From Acanthopleura granulata (Eukaryota > Mollusca > Polyplacophora > Chitonida > Chitonidae), in the NCBI GenBank assembly GCA_016165875.1, contig JABBOT010000014.1:1721078-1785077 (forward strand): a DNA stretch of 64,000 nucleotides, given 5' to 3'. Positions 43,945-55,410 of this stretch are shown here, in pieces. A program made the translations under genes and the position numbers. The notes under the pieces were generated by a model that was not told where the DNA came from, made no database searches, and was given only the letters and a program-made list of their open reading frames with translations. Numbering within the stretch: the first letter of the stretch is position 1; every line of letters starts with the position of its first letter.

Positions 43945-44970
43945 ACCACGTCACAACCTATGACGTCATACCAGCTCCACAAACCCCTCAAGCCCCTCAG
44001 GCCCCTCCCAGGTTAAAAGATAGACATAAAAATCCTACGCAACGCTCTATAATACAAACGTGTGTGAAGGTAACAGTTCACAGTTAGCAGTTCACAAGGG
44101 GTCAGTCATTATTTTCCGTTTAAATATAACTAGAGATTACGGCTCAAGAATTACGCACAGAGATCTCATACTTGGTACACAAACACAACTTGGCGCGCCC
44201 TATAAAATGGCAAAAACTTTTTATGCCCAAAATATTCAGTTAACAGCTCGGTTAACAATTCAGTGTGACGCAACCTGGCGTCACTTTGTAGGGCTTGCCA
44301 AGTTCTGACAGGTTGTACCCCTATCTGATCGAAAAATGACTGGCCCCATGTGAACTGTGAACTGGTAACTGTGAACTGCGAGAATACTTCACACACGTTA
44401 GAAAACAAGGTCATGGGGTGTAACATTATGAATAACAAAAGGTGACAAAAGTATTTTCATTCCTTTTTTTTCTTTTTTTTCAGCTATATTTTGAACGTGG
44501 GGTGTATGAATGTGTTGAGCTTGTAGCGTTTCACTGACGAAAGGCAATGTTGGCAGCAGTCGTGAGTGACTTTACAGACGGATGAATATGCTGCACAAAA
44601 TTACACAGACTACAGTGGCCTACTACAAAAATCTGTTAGAGGGAAGTTTAGTGGTGTAAAAGGACACGGCTGGCATAGGAATGCGTTTTTCGACGCCTAG
44701 CCAGTAACTTACGCACGGCTCTATTCTTCTACCAGGCGCCAATTGTCTCCCCTTGCCACAGTTTCCTGCTTGCTACGTACGCCTCCGCCCAAGGCAAGCC
44801 TTGGAAATCCAAATGAGACGCCTAAATAATGTAATGGCTCCTTTAGTGTTGTGTTCGGAACTTTTAGCTCTGTTTCGTTACTGGGCAATCAGCTGGGTGA
44901 CAAGTAACACGGGATACGAGATCTGGCGAGATTACCATGCACCATGTTTACTGTCACACAACCTTCTACC
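43945..44970 (-). repeat. Right inverted repeat of the Polinton-type element
   Basis: It is the reverse partner of the left repeat and is more compact. Inner block 43945-44058 holds TGACGTCA at 43961 and CCCCTCAAGCCCCTCAGGCC. The palindromic module at 44054-44410 follows directly. The outer block to about 44970 includes GCCTTTCGTCAGTG-type words and AGCTGATTGCCCAGTAACG in complement. ORFs in 44753-45251 have no recognisable product. Confidence 0.78.
44054..44410. repeat. Palindromic module, right copy
   Basis: It is the reverse complement of the module at 32776-33165, and again self-complementary across its centre (AACTTGGCGCGCCCTATAAA against TTTGTAGGGCTTGCCAAGTT). A related half-module (GTTCGCAGTTAGCGG, GGGGAGCAGTCATTATTT) lies at about 51950-52000. 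Confidence 0.85.
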
Positions 44971-46904
44971 GGCTATGAGAGCTACGGTTATATCGCTTGA
45001 CCAGGTATGTTAATAAAGGTAGCGCCGATGGCAGGGACATGTTAGGCGTCGATCCCATTAAGAGATTTACGGTTGTCATTTATAACGTCAAACTCTTAGA
45101 ACTTGGGAAAATCGGTTTCCTCCACCGCTACAGCGTCTGGGAAGAAAGACATCGCCGTCATCAAATGTTGTGTCAGATTACTACTAGTGTAGACCACTAT
45201 CACAACAACAATTTTAAAGAAAGAATCTGCTGTAAATATATAAATATGTGAATTGAGTATGGCTGGTGTTTTAATATATAAACGACTGTTAGCTTTTCGA
45301 CGAAACCTAACAGGCTTCATCTGAACCGCTTATTTTCAATATATGTCTACCCTTAATCCGGGTCATCATCTGATTAAATATACAAACCAAATATGAGAAT
45401 CAAACCAATCGATAATATATTTTTATAGTTAATTATAGTCAATGAACTTCTCCTAAAACTTGCCACTTTTTTTTTTATTTTATTTTATAGATCTTTACTC
45501 ACATTGGGACTCGGCTGCTCCATCTGTAAGTAAGAAAAGGAAAACGTTTTTCTGTAATTAAAGGGACAATTTCTTTAATTCAAAATACCATGGATTTAAA
45601 TAGACAAATGTACAACGTTGTCGATATTTTGGATCAAAATTGTACAAAGACTAAATTATTAGAAACCACAGGGAAAAAACCGTGGGGAATTTTTCATATT
45701 TATGTTGTAAATGATGATTCTTAGAGTAAGTTATAATTTGCACAACGTCATTTTTTTTAACTCAAAGGTGTATTTGCGAAGTTTGGCAAAACATGTCTAT
45801 GGATTCTTAAGAGGGGAGAGACTGTCTGATAAAATTAACCTACAGTCTCTAGTCTATAGTATATATAGTTACCATCCTCCGTGTGGAGCTGTAGATGTAT
45901 TTATATGAGGGACACGACAGGAGCAGGACACCTAGGGACACGACACACGAAACAGCGGACATCGTTATTTCACCACGTCTACATCCAGCATCATGTCAGT
46001 GGGACATTTTATACCTATGGGTTGGTAGGGGCGTGGTCTGCTTGCAAGCTGAAACCATTGTCTTACAAAACAGTAAAGATCTAACTTCTGATTAAAAACT
46101 ATAGTCCCTCCCCTCGACCAATAGAATCTGCAATGTTCACGCGGCATACCATAACTTAGTTATCAGACGTCTGAGATATGCTGAGCAGTGAAATGGCTGG
46201 TATAACAAATGCTAATATTTCTGTACAGCGATGGATGACTGTGCAGAGGCGGAGCTGTCCATATTTTAATTTCTAAGTATTTCATTCGGCCAGACATTTT
46301 AATATTTGCTGCCAGCCGCTGACAAAAAAGAGCATGATGGATAGGGAAAATTCGAAAAAGTCCCCAAACCAGATAACAAGAGAATAACATAGTGCATGTC
46401 AATCGCCAGTCGTAAAGAACATTCCAGGTCACTGAACAGAAGACCAGTTTACACAACACTTTTCAATACAAACTAATCAAGAAATATGTTACTATTTAAA
46501 CTGAAAGCTTAGAAGGAATTCCTGGAAGGATAACAGTTAGAATAATGCAGAAAAGACTCAAGGAGTGTTCTTGTACACTTCAATCCGTACCCAATGCGTC
46601 AAACATGCTAGTATGCAAGTTGTCGCGAACTAACTTATGCATCTTCGTTACGCTTTGATTGCAACTATTCATCTATTAACTATCTGTAATGAAACTCAGC
46701 TTCAGAGGTTCTGGACACATCATCCAATTTTACTACAAGGCAATTGTATTCATTCTGAGAATTAAGACATTTACAGTCTGAGTCCATGAATGTGTTGACG
46801 GAGAAGCCTTGACACACTCATGTTTGTAGTAATGGCTTGTGAAGTTGGTTAGCATTGCCACACAACACACATCTGAGACATGCTACAAGAAGCGATATGT
46901 AGCC

Positions 46905-47780
46905 GCCATTCGCTATGGATAATGATATTAATAACACGCAAATTGAAATTATCCCTCATATCGTAAAGTTAGCATCACAACAAAACGTTGTTGTCTTTGT
47001 AAAATACAAGTCCAAGTAAAATTCATTATGCGGTCAGACTGTTAGTTTAGTTGCCAGATGTATTTCTTTCACAGGCTTGGCCAGGTATATGCTATTCCAA
47101 GCCAAACTACAACATCTATCTAACCTGTGTAAAATACACTCACGACCTGAACGCCGCAATGTGTATACTCCATAGCATAAGCAGAACCCGGAAGGTGTCA
47201 ATATGTCCGCTTTCTCAAGCGTGGTATCTACGAACAAGATAACTAGATGACGGCACGTTCAGTGTTCCCGATACTTTTATACAAGGAACAAAAGCCATAC
47301 TATACCTACTAAAGACCAGGGGGCTACCCAGACTATTTTCTGTTAGCCGCCATGACGATGTCCACTGGACTACCTGCCTCTCTAAGCCGGAAGAAAACAC
47401 CTACATATCTTTGAATGGGGAATATGCATTATCACACCGAACCTACTGAATTTGGAAGCCGTGCAGATTGTTCTCCAGCACCCGTCCTCAGAGTCAACCT
47501 GTATATCTAATACGCAATCTATGTGAGTATATCGGGACACTGCACTCCTGGACACAAGAAATGGAGAATATACTCTGTTGATTCACTTCTCTACTTAACA
47601 AGCAGAGAGGAGAGATTGCTATCTTGCCTGTAGGCTCAAATCCGAAATGCATCCGTGACAAAATACCACCTGGGAGGAATAGCCTGACACATTGGCAATG
47701 TAAGAAAGCATTGGAATCTTGTGACACACAATTATCCCCCCCCCCCCACTCTACTCTGTGCTCACCTCTGATGAAAAATA
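46905..47780 (+). pseudogene. Unrecognised reading frame Y, left-arm copy
   Basis: Segments conserved between the two arms read inward. PHIVKLASQQNVVVFVKYKS comes first. After an acceptor TATTTCTTTCACAG at 47074 the frame gives YLTCVKYTHDLNAAMCILHS, SRTRK, SQAWYLRTR, then DDGTFSV, LPRLFSVSRHDDVHWTTCLS and ENTYISLNGEYALSHRTY. A further open block (GEIAILPVGSNPKCIRDKIP, SLTHWQCKKALESCDTQ, SDEKYGLVYL) follows to about 47800. In this copy AGA CAA has become AGA TAA, a stop. Conserved words with frame breaks suggest a once-real protein. I do not recognise it. Confidence 0.45.
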
Positions 47781-48229
47781 TGGGCTGGTTTATCTAAACT
47801 AAAAGAATTTCGAAGCACTGCACATTGCCCTTAGACTGATATACCTAGTGACCTGCATCTAACTATGTACACCTTACTGAGATATATACAAGCAGTGTAG
47901 AGACTGCTCATTTGTATGGTAACTCTATGATACGGATTCACTTATCGGAACATTCTACTTGATGGCAGATGATCAATATTTTTTTCACAATAGATAGAAA
48001 CACTTTAACATTTCCTATACGCCAATATCGTCAACATGAGTTTCCTCATCAAACCTTTACGAGGCCTTCGTTAGCCGTTCTTAGGTGTGTTTTTTTCTTT
48101 TTTGATATATTTTTTTATTTGATATTTGTCACGGTGTGTTGAATGCCTCCAAAATGCAGTTATGCTTTGAGCTTTTTAAGCGCCTTAAAATATAACCTAC
48201 AGGCGGATTGACACACACACAGTGACACC

Positions 48230-48705
48230 CTTAGCTGCGACAATTTGCATGGGTCTATTTTGACTGAAGGTCTCACAGGCAGCGACGTCATGGGAACCTT
48301 ATAAAGTGAACGAACACGGAAAATATTCAAAATAAATAGCAAGCACAGGGCTTTCCCCACCATTCATTTTATGTGTTGTTCCTCGAAAACCTGTTGTAAC
48401 CAAAACACGAAGGGAAAAAGCCTATATTTACTTATGTCTGAATTTAATAACATCCCATCGTCTCACAAAAAATTAAGTTCATAAGCCAATGAATGATGAC
48501 GTGTTTTGTTACTGTTGTTTCACCTCATACACACCATGGCGGCTAGCATATTGTGGAGAAAGCAGACTGCCCGAAGTACAGCACCGACCTGGCGAGATAA
48601 ACTGGCGAACTTTTTGACGTCTGACATAACTGCTAGAGTACAATCTCCGGTGAAGAAGCAAACCGAAATGGAAGATCGGCAAAAAAATGAAAAAGCCTTC
48701 TTCAA
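48230..48705 (-). pseudogene. Left-arm copy of exons 3-4 of gene X
   Basis: The minus strand reads LAVMSDVKKFASLSRQ, GAVLRAV and HNMLAA, then GSHDVAACETFSQNRP and GVTVCVSIRL with a stop. These match the 3' exons of gene X in the right arm. No 5' exons stand before them, and the acceptor of the first is damaged (CTTCACCGGAG). The opposite strand also has an ATG frame (48538 onward, AASILWRKQTARSTAP), so the coding strand here is not beyond doubt. Confidence 0.4.
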
Positions 48706-48800
48706 ACCACAAATTTAGGTGTAAACCTTGCACTCCAACGAGTTCACTTAACAACTAGTTATATAAACTACATGTATTACATCAGGGAATTACAAAATTT

Positions 48801-50750
48801 TAGCTACTTTACTCAGGTGAAGTCAGTAGTAGACAAATTACTACCAGTGTAACGGATACACTACCAGTTTTCGGAGAAACAATTGTACTGTTGTACATAT
48901 AAACGTGATCTGTGCACACTGGGGCTCGAAACAAAACTAAGGATTTTTTTCATATGTGCACTATAGAGATCCATAGTCTAATGGCGGATACCTACCCGAA
49001 TGCAGCCTCATCAGACAAGAAAATTTGCAAAATGATGTCAAGAGAAAAATATTTATATCAGTACATTCAACCTTTCAACTAGCAGCCATTTAGCTTTGTC
49101 AAGTTTCAGTGAATTCTATCAATAGCTATGCCAAAAATTTCCATGATAACAACTGAACGGCTTCAAATCTCGCTAGTACATAGAACCTTCCGCATATCTG
49201 TCTTGTTTCCTCTAGGGGGTCGTCCTTGATATAGACATTGTGATTTAGAACCTTAGCGTCACCTGGTAGCTGGTGGAGCAAACAGGTGATGTGCCGAGGA
49301 CGGATATTGGAGGTATAAAAACACTAATTCGATTCTGTGTTCAAGATTCAAGCGCACAGAAACAGTTCGGACATGTAGGGATTGGGTGTATCTCTGAAAT
49401 GTGTTACAGTATTGCCAAGTAATTTTGCACGTATAAACTATGAGAAATAATGGTTAAAAAATTCAATTACTTGTGGTTACAATTAAACAGAGAAACATAT
49501 TATCCAATGAACAAATGCCCTGTGCACCCTATCTCTATGGCGATAGGACGCCAGTACCTGCATTCCGGCTGATTTATTTTGAGAAAATGGTGGTCAACAC
49601 CTGATGATATTTGGATATGTTGTAGTTATTTGACAGCATGTGTCATTTGGGCCAACGAAAATTAGGGAATACAGGGTAAGGTGGATGTTCTTTGTGAAAT
49701 CACTAGACAAATAGGGTTGTTTTTAGCGGTTTTATACCTGGAGGAGGTGTTCCACTTTGGGGATACATATGCCAGGGTGGGCCGGTCTCAGACAAAAACG
49801 CGTTCTGTGGGTAAATGTTAGCTTATCTACATATATATGTTAGATATGTGTATATATAACCAGGCAATCGTATTGTTCTTGCCTTGACTGTACCTACTTG
49901 CGAATGAAGGAATGTGTGATGTGTTTTTCCCCAGGTTCTATGCCGGGTGTACAGGAAAGAGACAAGCTGAGGAAGGCGTAGGAGAGGCTCCGCACTTCCG
50001 GGAACTACAGGGTTACATTTACTTTTTATAAGCTATCTAACAGATGAGCGATACTATCTTACATGATAACCATAGCTGGGAACTCCGTGGTTAGACATCA
50101 GTGAAATCCCAGCATTTCCTTCACTGATAAAATTGTTATTTTCACTTCAGTCAAATCTCACATTTTCATATTTCACACCCAGACGTCATGACCTCAAAAA
50201 AGAAACTTTTTATTTTAGAGAATTCCATTTTGATCTCAGCGGAATAACGTCATAATGCAAGTTTACTCAAATGCTACATTCTTACGTCACGCAAGAAGAT
50301 ACAACGTCACATAACACGTCATGTGCGCGACGTCACGATCTAGGCAGGTCTGTGACAGCCTACAGCTGGGAAAAAAATGCCGAAAACTCTTAAAAGTACA
50401 CAAAATCATGGTACTGTTAGGGTATAAATAATAAATAAAATATTGCACATTGAATGCTGAATACCATAAATATTGTTCGCGTCTCGTGGGTTATCCTTTC
50501 CACCTCTCACTCGAACAACATTTATGGTATTCAACTTTTAATGTGCAATATCCTCTATGTATATTCACGGCCGTCGTAATTTTTCGCATTTTTTTTCTTT
50601 TTGTATTTTGACATTTAGTACGAGTACATACTATGTTTCTTGTTTTTATGCAGGGGGAACATTTCCCTCCCACGGTGACTATAAATAACATACATTTATG
50701 ATTAACACTGGTTTCATTTTGATTTTTGCGGCAGTAAATCCCGTAGACAG
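48801..50750. other. Left part of the spacer between the inverted arms
   Basis: No gene recognised. It contains the imperfect hairpin at 50439-50552, listed separately. Confidence 0.5.
50439..50552. repeat. 41-bp imperfect inverted repeat (hairpin)
   Basis: AATATTGCACATTGAATGC...CCATAAATATTGTTCG at 50439-50479 pairs with its reverse at 50512-50552. There are few mismatches and a 32-base loop. It may be a small foldback element. Confidence 0.75.
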
Positions 50751-50754
50751 GCTT

Positions 50755-50985
50755 GACTTATTTATATACCTGATTGGTGTTTTACGCCGAATGCAAGAAA
50801 ATTTCACTTATGCGACAGCGGTCAGCATTATGATGGCAAGAAGTTCGGCAGAGCCTGGGGGGAACCCGGGACCATACGCGGGTTGCTGGCAGACCTTTCC
50901 TGTTCCAGCTACTAGAGGAAGCTAGGCAGAAACGGGACTTGAGCTCACAGCGACCACATTGACGACCAGGTTATTGTTGAATGAT
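50755..50985 (-). mobile_element. SINE copy in the spacer, reverse
   Basis: The tail and core are GACTTATTTATATACCTGAT, GGTGTTTTACGCCGAATGC, GGTCAGCATTATGATGG, GCGGGTTGCTGGCAGACC and GGGACTTGAGCTCACAGCG. One of the better-preserved copies. Confidence 0.85.
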
Positions 50986-50997
50986 ACAAGGAAGAAA

Positions 50998-51015
50998 TAT
51001 ATATATATATATATA
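50998..51015. repeat. (TA)n microsatellite
   Basis: A short TA run just after the head end of the SINE at 50755-50985. Confidence 0.8.
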
Positions 51016-51039
51016 AAATTTAGAAAAATTAAAAAAATC

Positions 51040-51940
51040 ATACTCCACTACGTCTGATTAAACCATGTCAGCACGCACATGTCTCTATCCAGGTTCGGTT
51101 AGTGTACAGGTGTTTCGGCTTGGGTGTACTCGGCACCGACATCACATGATATACGGTATCATGCTATTCCTTTCAGGAGTTAACGTATAAACACGCCTGC
51201 TATTTCAGCCTGTGGTCACAGCGCACAAAGCGGTACTTCCATACAGCCAAATACATACGAGGTTTAAGCCTGCGAGCTCACATAGCGTACATAAAGTCAA
51301 GTAATTCTGTAAGAACGCTGTCATGTGTAGATGTTGCGGGGAAATACATGTATGATAATATTTTCTTTGACGCCGCGTTTTTCACATTTAATAGCCAAGT
51401 GTAGATTATTCTCTTGATGCTATTTCCTCAGTTGAAATGATCATGGTCTCTATCCCTGCAAGCTTGAAACGTGTGATCTGATTAAAAGACTATCAAGTGA
51501 GTCTCTTCCAACTTTACTTTCATACTTAACCTTCGTGTGAGGGGTTACAGAGCTAATTGTTAATACAGTTAGGAAATGGTTTCAGCTTTTTTGTAAGTGG
51601 TATACACTTTATTTACATTTATTTCGTGATTGTTTAACGCCACCTTGAAGAATTGCTCGCTATTGTACGATATAGATGTCGGTTTTGTGGGCTAGGGAAA
51701 CCCGAAGCGGCTGTGGTCAGTCACCATCCTTTGACGAAGTACTTCGGCACGTATGATATGCAGGCTCGTGCGCCATGGAGGTGCAGACAAATCTGATGAT
51801 AAGTGAACACAAGGTTGTGAACACAAGGGCTGTCAACTGCCCACTGTCACGAGCACCCCCTCCCCCTCCCCAAAAGCCTGTGGGAACGGAGAAAAAATAT
51901 AGAACTTGCTGTTAATGTCCGGGGAAGAACGTATAATACT
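51040..51940. other. Spacer, no gene seen
   Basis: No coding sequence or repeat that I can support. Confidence 0.5.
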
Positions 51941-52018
51941 TTAGACAGCTGTTCGCAGTTAGCGGTTTGTTATTCAAGGGGAGCAGTCATTATTTAGATA
52001 AAGATGTAATAGCCGATA

Positions 52019-52290
52019 TCTCCATTAATACTACACAGACAGGTTTCAAATTTAGTCTAGTAAACAAACTTCAAACGGGCTATCACCTGATTTACATAGT
52101 TCTCAATTCCAACACCAGGGGGCGCCTCTGCGAAAAGCTGTATGAATAACTATCTACTCTGTATCTCCATTAATACTACACGTACCGGCTTAAAATTTTG
52201 TCTATTGAACAAACTTCGTACGGGCTATCACCTGATATACTTAGTTTTCAATTTCAGCACCAGGGGCGCCTCTACGAATAACTGCTGAAA
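52019..52290. repeat. 145-bp tandem duplication with CTCF-like words
   Basis: Two copies start TCTCCATTAATACTACAC at 52019 and 52164. Both end in ACCAGGGGGCGCC (52113-52125) or ACCAGGGGCGCC (about 52258-52270). The first is a close match to the CTCF core CCACCAGGGGGCGC. The half-module related to the Polinton palindrome sits just upstream at about 51950. Confidence 0.7.
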
Positions 52291-52299
52291 TCCGGGTTG

Positions 52300-53550
52300 C
52301 GTTTCTGGACCTAGCTCTGGTAGAGATACTGGCGCACTTTGTCTTCGGGCCATTGGTCAGTTTTGGCCGCATTCGGAAAATCAGTGTTCACCTCAGGTTC
52401 TACCGGACAAAATATCATGGCTCACTAGTTTATAATGCATGCGTGAACGCCACTGTATACAAGAAAACTTCTGGAGTATTTATTTACCCACTTGGTGTTT
52501 TATATACGCCAAGGGTATCTTTTATTCAAATTAATTAAATTACGGTGACATACAACATTAACATTAACTAGTCTGGAGACGAGAGTTTGCGTTTGAGGAC
52601 AAACTACAATGCACATTGGCCTATATATGTTATCACTGAGAGAACTAAGTGACCACTTTTTATGTCAAGTTACCCAGCTTACAATGTGGTACAGGTGTAC
52701 CTTGGATGTCTTTGTAGGCCTACACACAGCGCTATTGTCGAGTATAGCTTCAATAATATAGGCTTATATATAAGGCAAGATAGTGCAACTGAAGAGAATC
52801 AACAAGCTAATGACCATTGACAGATGAATGGTACCTCCGTTGTGGGACACACTGCGTGTTCCCCGTGACATGAAGCTTAAAGAAAAGGCTAAAAATATTA
52901 TGACCAAAGTTATTTCATAAGAGGGTGCATACTAGCATTTTTTTATCACGTACTTCGTAGCTCTATAAATAAACTTTTCATCTGGAATTCTTAGGAGGCT
53001 ATGGGGTACACCATTTTAGATAAACTGGAGACATCCGTGCCCTACACTGAGAGAAACGTTTGGATCAAATGGCTCAAATATCTGAGTTATACAACTGAGC
53101 TAATTCAAGTCAGAAAAATGAGTTAAAGGACTAGATCAGCAGTTAGGAAAGGCTCGTTAGGTTATATTGTTGAATCTATTTGGATAGTCGGAATACTCAC
53201 AGAAGTGAAGTTCTGGCTTACTTGAGCTTGCGTCTTACCAGACCACCAGAGAAGTGATGTGTGAGACAAATGTGTATAATAGAGACATAGGTGTACACTA
53301 GAGACCAGGGCTAAATCTCTAGCTGTCTGCTCGGTAGTAAGCAGCTAATTTTATACTTATAAAGCCATATTAAGCACCTTACCAGAGAGTTGGCATCTAA
53401 GCATTTTGGCAAGTAACTAGGCTGGCATTCTCTGTTTCCAATGATATAACGCACAAGTATGTTTTGTTTTGCATTTTAAAAGGTTCAGGCTTGTTTTTGC
53501 TACATTGTAAGACGACTTGGTGAAAAACCTAACGCGGCATTAAAAAGGTG
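52300..53550. other. Spacer, no gene seen
   Basis: No coding sequence that I can support, up to the TATA box of gene X. Confidence 0.5.
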
Positions 53551-53555
53551 ACGTA

Positions 53556-53563
53556 TATATAAA
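53556..53563 (+). promoter_or_regulatory. TATA box of gene X
   Basis: TATATAAA lies 84 bases before the ATG at 53640, which has a good context (AAAACCATGG). Confidence 0.55.
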
Positions 53564-53639
53564 GAGACGCCCCAGAGCTACGACATACACAAATTCTATT
53601 AAATTTGTAAGGGCGTTTATATTTGAAAATCCAAAAACC

Positions 53640-55410
53640 ATGGACCCCGCCAACCGCAAAGATGTAAACTATAAACAGTTAAATGGACGGAAACGTAAAT
53701 CCAATTACACTGAGGATGAAAATCTGTTTTTTGTGGGAAAATTGGACGAAATGGAAGACGCCAACACAAACCGTAAGATAAAACATACATGGGAATTACT
53801 TCTAACATCACATAGAGCCAGGTTCCTTACTACTAACATAACAGTGGAACATACTACATAAAACTGTAAATAAATAAGTAAATAAATAAATAAATACATT
53901 CAATTAAATATATGTACATGCACAGCGCCATAAGGACGGAACTATTTGCTAGAAGTCAGCCAGCACCTTTTTCAATAATCCTGTAGCTACGTCTATATGC
54001 TACTGTTCTACTCTGAACATCACCAAACACAACATATAGTTTGACATCACTGGTTTGTGTTTTCAGATAAGTCTGTATTTCCGCACAAGTTGGATGACCT
54101 CACTGACACTGAAAGAGACAAATCTAAATCAAACCTCAGAACCTGTTACTGTAACAAGAAAAGGTAGGCTAAAACTCTTAATTGCATTGTTAAAGGGAAA
54201 AGGTGGGAAATATTGACACAGTTCAAAGCGGTGATTTTCAAACTGTAATGTAGATGTTATTATTAAAATCTGTTTTCAAGCAGCTTTTGTTCTTGGTCCA
54301 TTATAAGGTCTATCCTATTCTTATCGCTGGAGGTACGGTTGCTCATCTACGATTTTATCTAAAAGCGTCTGACTCTCAAAGCATGTCAACAATGGCAGCC
54401 CAGGTAGAGTGGTAATGCTTACACAGGTATTTGCTCATACACTCATTCAGTGTACCTGAAAAATACATGCATGTACTTATATAGTTTATAACTTCTTAAA
54501 TGGACTCTTTGCAGTTCAAAGTTTACACTTGGGAAATCTGCGGTTTTAAGAAGTAGTTGTGGTGAATTGTCCTGCTTAAATTGGGCCAACCACTGCGATC
54601 GCTGTGAGTTCAAAGCCAGCTCACGGCTTCCTCTTCGGTCGTTGCTGGCCTGCCAGCAATCTTCGGATGGTCGTCGCCGTTGTATAAGTGAAATATTCTT
54701 GAGTAGGGCGTAAAACACCAATAACATAACTAAATCAATCCATTGGGTCATAGTAATTTGTACTGACTTCATCTGAATAAGGTGGCTTGCATTTTGTAAT
54801 TTCCTGATAGTTTATATAACTTGTTAAGTTAAACTCTTTGGAGTGCAAGGCTTACACTCGATGAAAATTTGTGGTTTGAAGAAGACTTTTTTTTTTTATT
54901 TTTTTCACATCTTCCATTTTGTTTTTCTTCTTCAGCGCAGATTGTTCTCTAGCAGTAATGTCAGACGTCAAAAAGATCACCAGTTTATCTTGCCAGACAT
55001 CGGTGCTGTACTCCGGGCAGTCTGGTTTCTCTACAACATGCTAGCTGCCAAGGTGTAAGCGCGAAGTTTTTCTGTCTGAGGTGAAACAATAGTAACAAAA
55101 AACGTCATCATTCATTGGCTTATGGACTTAATTTTTTGTGAGACGATGGGATGTTATTAAATTCAGACATAAGTAAATATAGGCTTTTCCCCTTCGTGTT
55201 TTGGTTACAACAGGTTTTCGAGGAACAACACATAAAATGAATGGTGGGGAAAGCCCTGTGCTTGCTATTTATTTTGAATGTTTTCCGTGTTCGTTCACTT
55301 TATAGGGTTCCCATGACGTCGCTGCCTGTGAGACCTTCAGTCAAAACAGACCCATGCAAATTGTGGCAGCTATGGGTGTCACTGTGTGTGTGTCAATCCG
55401 CCTGTAGGTT
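53640..55410 (+). CDS. Gene X: spliced gene running from the spacer into the right arm, product unknown
   Basis: Proposed exons: 53640-53772 (donor CC|GTAAGA), 54067-54163 (acceptor TTTTCAG, donor AAAAG|GTAGGC), 54937-55052 (acceptor TTCTTCTTCAG, donor AAG|GTGTAAG) and 55306-55410 (acceptor CACTTTATAG, stop TAG). Phases fit across the first three exons. Exon 1 is charged (NGRKRKSNYTEDENLFFVGK); exon 2 has FPHKLDDLTDTERDKSK and CYCNKK; exon 3 reads LAVMSDVKK; exon 4 reads GSHDVAACETFSQNRP. Exon 3 here has a 2-base insertion relative to the left-arm copy, so the full product is broken or differs. In exon 4 two of the three arm-to-arm differences I compared are synonymous in this frame. The product would be about 150 residues. 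I know no family for it. Confidence 0.42.
54590..54745 (+). mobile_element. SINE copy just before the right arm, forward
   Basis: GCGATCGCTGTGAGTTCAAA, CAGCTCACGGCTTCCTCTTC, CTGCCAGCAATCTTCGGATG, GTGAAATATTCTTGAGTAGG and GCGTAAAACACCAATAAC run in the forward family order. It lies in the proposed intron 2 of gene X. Confidence 0.82.

Larger units (their letters stand above)
31150..44970. mobile_element. Decayed Polinton/Maverick-type element with long, uneven inverted repeats
   Basis: Terminal segments match in inverted orientation: 31201-31335 with 44781-44920, 32590-33165 with 44054-44700, and 34205-34330 with 43945-44058. Between them lie remnants of the Polinton gene set. A packaging ATPase, penton-like protein, minor capsid protein and major capsid protein are on the plus strand, and a protein-primed family B DNA polymerase is on the minus strand. 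All are broken by frameshifts, stops or deletions. No retroviral-like integrase or Ulp1-type protease was found. At about 13.8 kb it is slightly short for the family, usually 15-20 kb. The left repeat is enlarged by a SINE, other insertions and a minisatellite. It is an old, immobile copy; nothing suggests activity. Confidence 0.82.
45229..48800 (+). repeat. Left arm of a large inverted duplication
   Basis: It matches 54790-58388 in reverse complement along its whole length. Landmark pairs: TCTGCTGTAAATATA at 45229 with 58388, the frame at 47075-47448 with its mirror at 56170-56560, and the frame at 48160-48363 with 55241-55444. Differences are point changes and small indels, plus a 23-base insert near 45254. 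Arm length is about 3.57 kb. Confidence 0.92.
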
